Shown here: one piece after another, positions 25,590-32,797 of the stretch
Numbering within the stretch: position 1 is the stretch's first letter
Layout of the letters: each line of letters starts with the position of its first letter
Source: Saccharopolyspora hirsuta
GTDB taxonomy: Bacteria > Actinomycetota > Actinomycetes > Mycobacteriales > Pseudonocardiaceae
Length of the DNA: 64,000 nt
Direction of reading: 5' to 3'
Assembly: GCF_008630535.1 (NCBI RefSeq)
Contig: NZ_VWPH01000016.1
Coordinates: 1 to 64,000, forward strand
Translations under genes and position numbers: made by a program
Notes under the pieces: model-generated
The model's input: the letters and a program-made list of their open reading frames with translations, nothing else
Told to the model about the DNA's origin: nothing
Databases searched by the model: none

Positions 25590-26912
25590 GGTCTCCTTGG
25601 TCTCCTTGCTGACCAGCAGGGCGAGCAGCGTGATCGCACCCATCGCCGCCAGGTAGACGCCGACCCAGCCGAGTCCGTGGGAGCTGGCCAGCCAGGTCGC
25701 GATGTAGGGCGCGACCGAGGCGCCCAGCAGGCTGGCCAGGTTGTAGGACACCGACGCGCCGGTGTAGCGCACCGCGGTGGGGAACAGCTCCGGCAGCACC
25801 GCGCCCATCGGCCCGAACGTCATGCCCATCAGGCCGAGTCCGACGATCAGGAACGACAGGGTCGCGACGGTGGAGTCCGCGCCGAACCACGGTCCCAGCA
25901 GCAGGCCGAACACGATGATCGCGATGGTGGTGACCATCAGCGTGGGCCGCCGCCCGTAGCGGTCGGCCAGCAGACCCGCCACCGGCACCGTCAGGCCGAA
26001 GAACACCACGCCGATCATCAGCATGATCAGGAACGGCGAGCGCTCGTAGCCCAGCCCGGTCTCGGCCGTGCCGTAGGACAGCGAGAACACCGTCATCAGG
26101 TAGAACAGCACGTAGGTGGCCAGCATGATGAAGGTGCCCAGCACCAGGGCCTTGAAGTCGCTGCGGAAGACCTGCGCGAAGGGCACCTTGGCCCGCTCGT
26201 TGCGCGCCACGACCTTCGAGAACGCCGGGGTCTCGTGCATGCTCAGCCGCACCCACAGGCCGACGACCACCAGCACCGCGGAGACCAGGAACGGCACCCG
26301 CCAGCCCCAGGACAGGAACGCCTGGTCGTCCATCAGCTCGGACAGCAGCAGGAACAGGCCGTTGGCGAAGAAGAACCCGATCGGCGCACCCAGCTGCGGG
26401 AAGGTGCCGAACAGGGCGCGCTTGCGCGGCGGGGCGTTCTCGGTGGCCAGCAGCGCAGCGCCGCCCCACTCACCGCCGAGGCCCAGCCCCTGCCCGAAGC
26501 GGCACAGCGCCAGCAGCAGCGGCGCGATGATGCCGATCTGCTCGTAGCCGGGCAGCAGGCCGATCACCACGGTGGAGATGCCCATGGTCAGCAGCGATGC
26601 CACCAGGGTGGACTTGCGGCCGATGCGGTCGCCGAAGTGGCCGAACAGCGCGGAGCCGACCGGCCGGGCCACGAAGGCGATCGCGAAGGTGGCCAGCGAC
26701 TGCAGGGTCGCGGCGGTGGCGTCCCCGGCCGGGAAGAACAGGTGCGGGAAGACCAGCACCGCCGCGGTCGCGTAGACGTAGAAGTCGTAGAACTCGATCG
26801 AGGTGCCTACGAGGCTGGCGATGACCACCTGCCGGGTCGAGTTCCGCGGGGTGGGATCCCCCGATGCTCCGGAGTCCCGCACTCCTGGTGCTGGGACGTG
26901 GCCGACAGCCAT
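25575..26912 (-). CDS. MHS-family MFS metabolite:H+ symporter
   Basis: 445 residues, 12 helices expected. VGTSIEFYDFYVYATAAVLVFPHLFFP in helix 1 and GHFGDRIGRKSTLVASLLTMG are signatures of the metabolite:proton symporter family (ShiA, ProP, KgtP relatives). LCRFGQGLGLGGEWGGAALLATENAP in helix 4 is also conserved in this family. The substrate, probably a carboxylate, cannot be read. GAGGAGG precedes the ATG. The gene stands alone, with a divergent GH116 gene upstream. Confidence 0.9.
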   Translation of the reverse strand: MAVGHVPAPGVRDSGASGDPTPRNSTRQVVIASLVGTSIEFYDFYVYATAAVLVFPHLFFPAGDATAATLQSLATFAIAFVARPVGSALFGHFGDRIGRKSTLVASLLTMGISTVVIGLLPGYEQIGIIAPLLLALCRFGQGLGLGGEWGGAALLATENAPPRKRALFGTFPQLGAPIGFFFANGLFLLLSELMDDQAFLSWGWRVPFLVSAVLVVVGLWVRLSMHETPAFSKVVARNERAKVPFAQVFRSDFKALVLGTFIMLATYVLFYLMTVFSLSYGTAETGLGYERSPFLIMLMIGVVFFGLTVPVAGLLADRYGRRPTLMVTTIAIIVFGLLLGPWFGADSTVATLSFLIVGLGLMGMTFGPMGAVLPELFPTAVRYTGASVSYNLASLLGASVAPYIATWLASSHGLGWVGVYLAAMGAITLLALLVSKETKETSIED

Positions 26913-27236
26913 GGCGCCGCAACCTCCTCGTTAACACGATCGGACTACCGCACTCTAATCCTCGATCGACCACTGACCGAGACAGGGTTCCCGCATCGTG
27001 GGCATCCTCACCCGACGCGCACGCTCCGCCGCGAAGCGCGAACTCCCTGTCAGCACGCGGCCCGCGCGCCACCGCCGAACCACGGGCGGACCGGCGATCC
27101 CACTCCGTGGGACGCTCGCCCGGATCGTCCGACCGGCTGATCACCGCGCCGAACCCGGACTGCGAGCACAGCGAGTTCCTAGACTGGGCTGCTCTCCGAT
27201 CTCCGCTCCGCACGTGCCGTGTCGAAGGAGTGCACC
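26913..27236. other. Divergent promoter region between MHS transporter and GH116 gene
   Basis: 324 bases without a gene. A TAGACT at 27179-27184 is a candidate -10 for the rightward GH116 gene, and sequence near 26940-26960 is relatively AT-rich in front of the leftward transporter. No long inverted repeat was found. Confidence 0.35.
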
Positions 27237-30203
27237 GTGCCCGAGGCAGCGAAGCAGGACCTCTCCGCCCGCGGGACGCCGCGCCGCCTGCGCGGCTCCG
27301 AGCTGCGGTTCGTCGGGATGCCGATCGGCGGTGTCGGCTGCGGCCAGCTCTACCTCGGGGGTGACGGGCGGCTGTGGCTGTGGGACGTCGACAACCGGAC
27401 CGCACCGGCCAACATCAACGATCTGCACTTCACCCGCCCGCCGTACCCGAGCTCGCCGTTCCAGCACGGGTTCGCGGTGCGCGTCGACGACGGGGACGCC
27501 AGGTGGCTGGACGCACGCGGCTTCCCGGACGTGACCTTCACCGGCCGCCCGCCGCTGGCCGAGGTCGACTACCCGGACCCACGGGTGGGAATCCGGCTGC
27601 GCGCCTGGTCCCCGTTCGTCCCGACCGAGATCGAGGACAGCTCCTACCCCGCGGTGTTCCTGGACTACGCGGTCGAGAGCACCGCTGAGTCCACAGTGGA
27701 GGTCGAAATCGCCGGGTTCCTGGAGAACCCGGTGTGCGTGGGCAGTCGGCACGCCCGGCCGCTGCGGCTGAACGCTGCCGAGTTCGCCGTCGACGGCGCG
27801 GCGGGCGTGCAGTTCGCGGCTGCCGAGGGCAGCGCCGAGAACCCGATGCGGCCCGATCTGCTGCTCGAGGACTGGGAGAAGCCCGATTACGCGGGCTGGG
27901 AGGTGACCGGGAACGCCTTCGGCTCCGGTCCGGTCCGCACCCTCGACCGCCCGGCTTATCAGGGCGAGGCGGGGGCGTTCGGGATGCGGATGGTCGACTC
28001 GCACGCGAGCGCTCCGGGGGACGACCCCGGCACGCGCGACGGCGCCACCGGGAGGCTGCGCAGCGCGCCCTTCCGGATCGAGCGGAACTACCTGCGGTTC
28101 CGGGTGAGCGGCGGCAAATACCCGGGCACCTGCTGCCTCAACGTCGTGGTGGGCGGCGAGGTCGTCGGCTCGGCCACCGGATCGGTCAGCGACCGGCTCG
28201 CCGACCGGGTGCTCCACCTGGGGCCGTGGCAGGGCGAGGAGGCCGTGATCGAGATCGTCGACGACGAGACCGGGCCGTGGGGGCACATCGGCGTTGACCA
28301 GCTCGTGCTCACCGACCACGCCCCGCAGCAGCCCCCGCTGGCGGAGCTGCCCGACCACGGCACCGCCGCGCTGGCGGCCCTCAGCGGTGACCAGATCCGC
28401 ACCTGCCCGGCCGCGACGTCCTGGAGCTCACCGACGGACGTGCTCGATCCCGCGCCGGGCCTTCCCGAAGTGGACGGGATCGCGCAGCGCAGCGCGGGCG
28501 TCGTGAGCTCGAAGGTGGTGCTGCGGCCGGGCGAGCGAAGGACCATCCGGTTCGCGCTGGCGTGGTTCTTCCCCGTGCCGGACCGGGAAGGCCTGGCCTT
28601 CCTGGAGCACAGCCGCGCGCTGCTCCGGCACTACGCGAACCGGTTCGACGACGCGAAAGGGGTCGTGGCGCACCTCGCCAGCGCGCAGGAGCACCTGCTG
28701 GACCGGACGTCGACCTGGGTCCGCACCTGGTACGAGGACTCGACGCTGCCGCACTGGCTGCTGGAGCGGGTCGCCACCAACACGACCACTCTCTCCACCT
28801 CGACCTGCTACCGGTTCGCCGACGGCCGCTTCTACGGCTGGGAAGGCGCTTACTGCTGCGCGGGCACCTGCACGCACGTCTGGCACTACGCCCACGCTCT
28901 CGCGCGGCTGTTCCCCGCCGTGGAGCGCGACACCCGCGAGCGCGTGGACCTCGGCATCGGTTTCCACCCCGCGACCGGGCAGCTGAGCATGCGCGGCGAG
29001 GCCGACCGGAGCCCCGCGGTGGACGGCCAGGCCGGGACGATCCTGCGGATCTACCGCGAGCACCAGATGTCGGCGGATCCCGGTTGGCTGCACCGGGTCT
29101 GGCCGCGCACCCGGCACGCGGTCGAGTACCTGATCGGCTCGGACGCCGAACCGGACGGGGTGCTCGACGGACCCCAGCCCAACACCCAGGACGCCACCTG
29201 GTTCGGCCGCAACAGCTGGCTCTCCGGCCTGTACCTGGCCGCGCTGCGAGCAGCCGCCGCGATGGCGGACGAGGTCGGCGACGACGGTTTCGCGCGACGC
29301 TGCCGCGCGCTGGCCGATCGCGGGGCCGAGATCATCGTGCGGGATCTGTTCAACGGCGAGTACTTCGTCCACGAACGCGATCCAGCGCACCCCGGTTCGG
29401 TCAACACCAACCGCGGCTGCTTCGCGGACCAGCTGCTCGGCCAGAGCTGGGCAGCGCAGCTCGGGCTGCCGCGCGTCCTGCCAGTAGCCGAGACCCGGTC
29501 CGCGCTGCGGAGCATCTGGCGGCACAACTTCGTGCCGCGACCGCTGGAGTACCGGGAGCGCAGCCCGATCGAGGGCGGCCGGATCTTCTACGACGCCGAC
29601 GTCCCGGCGCTGGTCATGTGCACCTGGCCACGAGGAGGCGGCGACGAGGCGGGCGACAACTGGTCGGTGAGCTACTTCAACGAGGCCTGGCACGGCATCG
29701 AGTACCAGGTCGCCGCGTACCTGATCGCCGAGGGCATGCTCGACGAGGGGCTGGCGATCGCCCGCTCGGTGCACGACCGCTACGCCCCGCTGCGCCGCAA
29801 CCCGTACAACGAGATCGAGTGCAGCGACCACTACGCGCGTTCCATGGCGAGCTTCGGCGTGTACACGAGCCTGCTGGGCTACGAGCACCACGGCCCGCGC
29901 GGCCACCTGGGGTTCGCCCCGAAGATCACGCCGCAGAACTTCGCGGCGGCCTTCACAACGGCCGAGGGCTGGGGCCTCTACCGGCAGAAGCGCACGAACG
30001 ACGAGCGGTCCAGCACGATCGAACTCCGCCACGGCCGCCTGCGCCTGAGAACCCTCGCCCTCGACACCCCCAGCACCGAACCGCACGCATGGCTCGACGG
30101 CGCGGAGATCCCGGTGCGCGCGGACAACGCCGAACGCCCCCTGATCGCTTTCCCCCAGCAACTCACGATCACCGCAGGTCAAACGCTCCAGCTCCGGCTC
30201 TGA
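27237..30203 (+). CDS. GH116 (GBA2-type) beta-glycosidase with inserted sugar-binding-like module
   Basis: 988 residues from GTG 27237 (AAGGAG six bases upstream). The N-terminal beta domain starts MPIGGVGCGQLYLGGDGRLWLWDV, as in glucosylceramidase GBA2 relatives. The C-terminal (alpha/alpha)6 barrel has GRFYGWEGAYCCAGTCTHVWHY with the likely nucleophile Glu and PNTQDATWFGRNSWLSGLY with the likely acid/base Asp. Between about residues 201 and 360 lies an extra module (LLEDWEKPDYAGWEVTGNAF ... GHIGVDQLVLTD). It resembles the beta-sandwich attached to some GH32 levanases and is absent from plain GBA2 enzymes. No signal peptide, so action is cytoplasmic. Confidence 0.82.
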   Translation: MPEAAKQDLSARGTPRRLRGSELRFVGMPIGGVGCGQLYLGGDGRLWLWDVDNRTAPANINDLHFTRPPYPSSPFQHGFAVRVDDGDARWLDARGFPDVTFTGRPPLAEVDYPDPRVGIRLRAWSPFVPTEIEDSSYPAVFLDYAVESTAESTVEVEIAGFLENPVCVGSRHARPLRLNAAEFAVDGAAGVQFAAAEGSAENPMRPDLLLEDWEKPDYAGWEVTGNAFGSGPVRTLDRPAYQGEAGAFGMRMVDSHASAPGDDPGTRDGATGRLRSAPFRIERNYLRFRVSGGKYPGTCCLNVVVGGEVVGSATGSVSDRLADRVLHLGPWQGEEAVIEIVDDETGPWGHIGVDQLVLTDHAPQQPPLAELPDHGTAALAALSGDQIRTCPAATSWSSPTDVLDPAPGLPEVDGIAQRSAGVVSSKVVLRPGERRTIRFALAWFFPVPDREGLAFLEHSRALLRHYANRFDDAKGVVAHLASAQEHLLDRTSTWVRTWYEDSTLPHWLLERVATNTTTLSTSTCYRFADGRFYGWEGAYCCAGTCTHVWHYAHALARLFPAVERDTRERVDLGIGFHPATGQLSMRGEADRSPAVDGQAGTILRIYREHQMSADPGWLHRVWPRTRHAVEYLIGSDAEPDGVLDGPQPNTQDATWFGRNSWLSGLYLAALRAAAAMADEVGDDGFARRCRALADRGAEIIVRDLFNGEYFVHERDPAHPGSVNTNRGCFADQLLGQSWAAQLGLPRVLPVAETRSALRSIWRHNFVPRPLEYRERSPIEGGRIFYDADVPALVMCTWPRGGGDEAGDNWSVSYFNEAWHGIEYQVAAYLIAEGMLDEGLAIARSVHDRYAPLRRNPYNEIECSDHYARSMASFGVYTSLLGYEHHGPRGHLGFAPKITPQNFAAAFTTAEGWGLYRQKRTNDERSSTIELRHGRLRLRTLALDTPSTEPHAWLDGAEIPVRADNAERPLIAFPQQLTITAGQTLQLRL

Positions 30204-30380
30204 GGGCACCAGCGATGCGCCAACGAGACTCGGCATCGGAGTTCTCCCACTTCGTCCCCCGCCAGAGCATCGACGATCAGCGCGATGTCGTTCCGCTCGG
30301 CCATCTTCGAAAGCACCGCAAAGCCCGGGAGCCCGTACCTGTACCGAATTCGGCTTGCGCTGCGCGGCATGATCGTCGGC

Positions 30381-30773
30381 ATGGAGATCGACTACCGCTG
30401 GCGCGGGGACGTGTCCGACGACGAGCTGGTCGAGCTGACCTCGTCGCACGGCGGGAATCCGGAATCCGGTTGGTGGGAGCGGGTTCGGCCGCACAGCCTC
30501 GGTTGGGTGACCGGTCGGCTCGGCGGGGCGCTGGTCGGGTTCGCCAACGTCGCGTGGGACGGTGGGGACCACGCCTTCCTGCTCGATCCGAAGGTCCGGC
30601 CGGAGCAGCAGCGCGGCGGGATCGGGACCGAGCTGGTGCGGCGGGCCGCCGAGGGCGCTGCCCGGGCCGGGTGCACCTGGCTGCACGTGGACTTCGAGCC
30701 GCACCTGCGCGGTTTCTACTTCGACGCCTGCGGTTTCCGCCCGACCGATGCCGGGCTCATCGCGCTGCGCTGA
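30381..30773 (+). CDS. GNAT-family N-acetyltransferase
   Basis: 130 residues from ATG 30381 (ATG 30369 possible). The acetyl-CoA binding motif A appears as AFLLDPKVRPEQQRGGIGTELVRRAAEGA, followed by WLHVDFEPHLRGFYFDACGF, the usual motif B region. Short single-domain GNAT; substrate unknown. It meets the convergent hydrolase gene with a three-base gap. Confidence 0.88.
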   Translation: MEIDYRWRGDVSDDELVELTSSHGGNPESGWWERVRPHSLGWVTGRLGGALVGFANVAWDGGDHAFLLDPKVRPEQQRGGIGTELVRRAAEGAARAGCTWLHVDFEPHLRGFYFDACGFRPTDAGLIALR

Positions 30774-30776
30774 GCC

Positions 30777-31595
30777 TCACCTGGCGAGGAACTCGGTGAG
30801 CAGCGCGGTCAGCTGCGCCGGGTTGTCCTCCTGGACGAGGTGGCCGCCCTGCTCGATCCAGGCCAGCTCGGCGTGCGGGATGCGCTCGGCGAGCTGCTGC
30901 GCGCGCTCGGTCGGCAGCCACTGGTCCTGGTCGCCCCACGCGATGAGCACCGGGCAGTCGAGTTCGGCGTACCGGTCCTCGACCTCCCGGGTGTAGCGCT
31001 CGTCGGCCTGGGCGATCTGGCGGTAGAAGGCCGGTTGCCCGGCTTCCCCGAGCCACGGCGCGACGAGCTCGTCCAGCACGTCGTCGCGCAGTTGGCGGTG
31101 GGCTGCGGTGGTGATGTAGCGGCGGACCAGGGCTTCGTGCAGCAGCGGCGGCAGGGCGGCGAAGACCTCGGAGTGGGCGTTGACCTGCCGGAAGAACTCC
31201 GATCCCCACGGCCGCACGCTCACCGCGTCGACCAGCACCAGCTTCCGGTAGCGGACCCCGCTGAGCAGCGCTGTCCGCAGCGCCACCGCCCCGCCGAAGT
31301 CGTGGGCGACCACCGACGGCTCCCGCAGGCCCCAGTGCTGCAGCAGCTCGGCGAACACCTCCTGCTGAGCGGCCAGCGACACGTCCTGGCCCTCGCGCTT
31401 CTCCGACCGCCCGTAGCCCGGCATGTCCCAGACGAACACCTGGTACCGGCTGCTCAGCGCGGTGGCGATGTCCCGCCAGACGTAGGAGGAGAACGGCGTG
31501 CCGTGCATCAGCACCACCGGATCCCCCTGCCCGGAGCTCGCCCAGCGAACCGTCCCGTGCGCCGACTCGAACCGCTCCGGCAGCTCCCAACCCAT
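30777..31595 (-). CDS. Alpha/beta hydrolase with Asp nucleophile (haloalkane dehalogenase / epoxide hydrolase type)
   Basis: 272 residues from ATG 31595 (GGAGG seven bases upstream). The oxyanion motif VVLMHGTPFSSYVWRD is followed by the nucleophile elbow VAHDFGGAVALR. Asp replaces the usual Ser there, as in haloalkane dehalogenases, fluoroacetate dehalogenases and epoxide hydrolases. The late His lies in EQGGHLVQEDNP. A cap domain lies between about 130 and 200. It is divergent from a CGNR regulator, with repeated GTTAC half-sites between the two starts, so it is probably that regulator's target. Confidence 0.85.
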   Translation of the reverse strand: MGWELPERFESAHGTVRWASSGQGDPVVLMHGTPFSSYVWRDIATALSSRYQVFVWDMPGYGRSEKREGQDVSLAAQQEVFAELLQHWGLREPSVVAHDFGGAVALRTALLSGVRYRKLVLVDAVSVRPWGSEFFRQVNAHSEVFAALPPLLHEALVRRYITTAAHRQLRDDVLDELVAPWLGEAGQPAFYRQIAQADERYTREVEDRYAELDCPVLIAWGDQDQWLPTERAQQLAERIPHAELAWIEQGGHLVQEDNPAQLTALLTEFLAR

Positions 31596-31606
31596 CACGC
31601 ACCTCC

Positions 31607-31664
31607 GTTACCGGCTATCTCCCTATGCCAGTAACGTTACCGTCTCTGTCAAGAAGCCGGTAAC
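31607..31664. promoter_or_regulatory. Cluster of GTTAC/GTAAC half-sites between hydrolase and CGNR gene
   Basis: GTTACCGGC (31607-31615) and GCCGGTAAC (31656-31664) form a perfect 9-bp inverted repeat. The centre holds the palindrome GTAACGTTAC (31631-31640). Four half-sites thus lie in the 77-base gap between two divergent genes. This looks like a cooperative operator for the CGNR protein. Confidence 0.6.
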
Positions 31665-31672
31665 CTGGACGC

Positions 31673-32203
31673 ATGGCATACGACCGCCCACCCGCGCCGG
31701 ACCAGCTGCAGCCTGTCGAGGCGTTCGGCAACTCCGCGCGGTTCCTGCACGACGAGGACGCGCTGGTGGACCTCGCGGACGCCCGGACCTGGCTGCGCGA
31801 GCACGACCACCCGGACGTGGCCGACGAGCTGGACGAACCGGCGCGGCAAGAGCTGGTCCAGGCGCGCGAGGCGATCCGCGAGCACCTCGCCGGAGCGGGC
31901 TCCGAACGGCTCAACGACTACGCGCGCCGCCTGCTCGGGACACCGCAGTGGCAGGACGGGCGGATCGTGATCCCGGCCGGCGGGAGCACCGCGGCGGAGC
32001 GGATGATCGGCGAGCTGGTGGTCGCGCTGGTGGTGGCGGACCTGAGCGGGAAGCCCGGACGGCTCAAGGTCTGCCAGGCCGAGGACTGCCGCTGGCTCTA
32101 CTACGACCGCTCCCCCGGCAACAACAGCATCTGGTGCAGCATGGACATCTGCGGAGCCCGCCACAAGATGCGCGCCTACCGCGCACGCCGCAAGGACGCC
32201 TGA
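31673..32203 (+). CDS. CGNR zinc-finger transcriptional regulator
   Basis: 176 residues. An N-terminal stress-related ABATE domain (FGNSARFLHDEDALVDLADARTWL) is followed by a C-terminal zinc finger with CQAEDCRWLYYDRSPGNN and CSMDICGARHKMRAYRAR. The family motif CGNR reads CGAR here, but the four Cys ligands and the basic helix are intact. Such proteins are actinobacterial one-component regulators. The start is ATG 31673, nine bases after the last GTAAC half-site, which fits autoregulation and control of the divergent hydrolase. Confidence 0.88.
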   Translation: MAYDRPPAPDQLQPVEAFGNSARFLHDEDALVDLADARTWLREHDHPDVADELDEPARQELVQAREAIREHLAGAGSERLNDYARRLLGTPQWQDGRIVIPAGGSTAAERMIGELVVALVVADLSGKPGRLKVCQAEDCRWLYYDRSPGNNSIWCSMDICGARHKMRAYRARRKDA

Positions 32204-32797
32204 GGCTGGACCTGGGGATCGGTGGTGATTCCGGGGTGGGGTTGGTGGGGAGTGGTGCCGTTGGCTTCGGGGCTGGGTTCGGGTTCAAAGCGGTGGGGGT
32301 CGGGTTGGGCGTGTTGCAATTTCAATCGAAATTGCGTCGTTCTCGACGGAACCTCCAGTGGCGACGTGGGCAATTTCAATCGAAATTGCAGTCGTCACCA
32401 CCCCTCCGACGGAGGTGATAGCGATCTACGGGCGGAGCGAGCGTCACGATCGCGCCGCCCGAGCACTGGTGGTGACTGCAGAGATTTCTCTCGAAATCGG
32501 CTGCGGTGCCAACCGTAGCCCTCGATGCCAACGGTGCCGATTTCGTGAGAAATCGCGCCCGGCCGGCAACGTCACCACAAGGTGGATCCGCCTCCGCAGA
32601 GAACCGAGGCTCCTAAGGTCAAGTCTCGATCACCACCCCACCGCATCCTTCGGCACGTCAGGGTGACCGGTTCCTACCGCCAAAGCACAAGCCCCGCCAC
32701 CGTCCGACCAAAGGACCTGCCCCAAACCTCCTCCACGCCACCCGACCCGCGCCCTCCAACACATCGGACCCGCCGAAGGCGGTGATACCGCTCGGGG
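32204..32797. other. 594-base gene-free region with palindrome array
   Basis: No gene is supported. The left part (32220-32310) is G-rich on the plus strand. The centre carries four palindromes of the form ATTTC-N4-GAAAT. The right part (32560-32780) is unstructured and C-rich. Confidence 0.6.
32316..32555. repeat. Array of four ATTTC-N4-GAAAT palindromes
   Basis: GCAATTTC-AATC-GAAATTGC occurs twice, identically, at 32316-32335 and 32370-32389. GATTTC-TCTC-GAAATC lies at 32483-32498 and CGATTTC-GTGA-GAAATCG at 32538-32555. All share a four-base centre and the ATTTC/GAAAT core; only the first two have the outer GCA/TGC. Starts are 54, 113 and 55 bases apart. They could be binding sites for a dimeric regulator or REP-like palindromes. 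Confidence 0.7.

Noticed and set aside
30179-30382. Minus-strand 67-residue frame upstream of the GNAT gene (contains MAERNDIALIVDALAGDE)
   Set aside because: No ribosome site, no recognised family, and it overlaps the end of the GH116 gene. It could be a decayed gene, but nothing supports that.
32316-32389. Two identical 20-bp repeats considered as a CRISPR remnant
   Set aside because: Only two exact copies, each a self-palindrome, and the other copies differ and are unevenly spaced. No cas gene is near.
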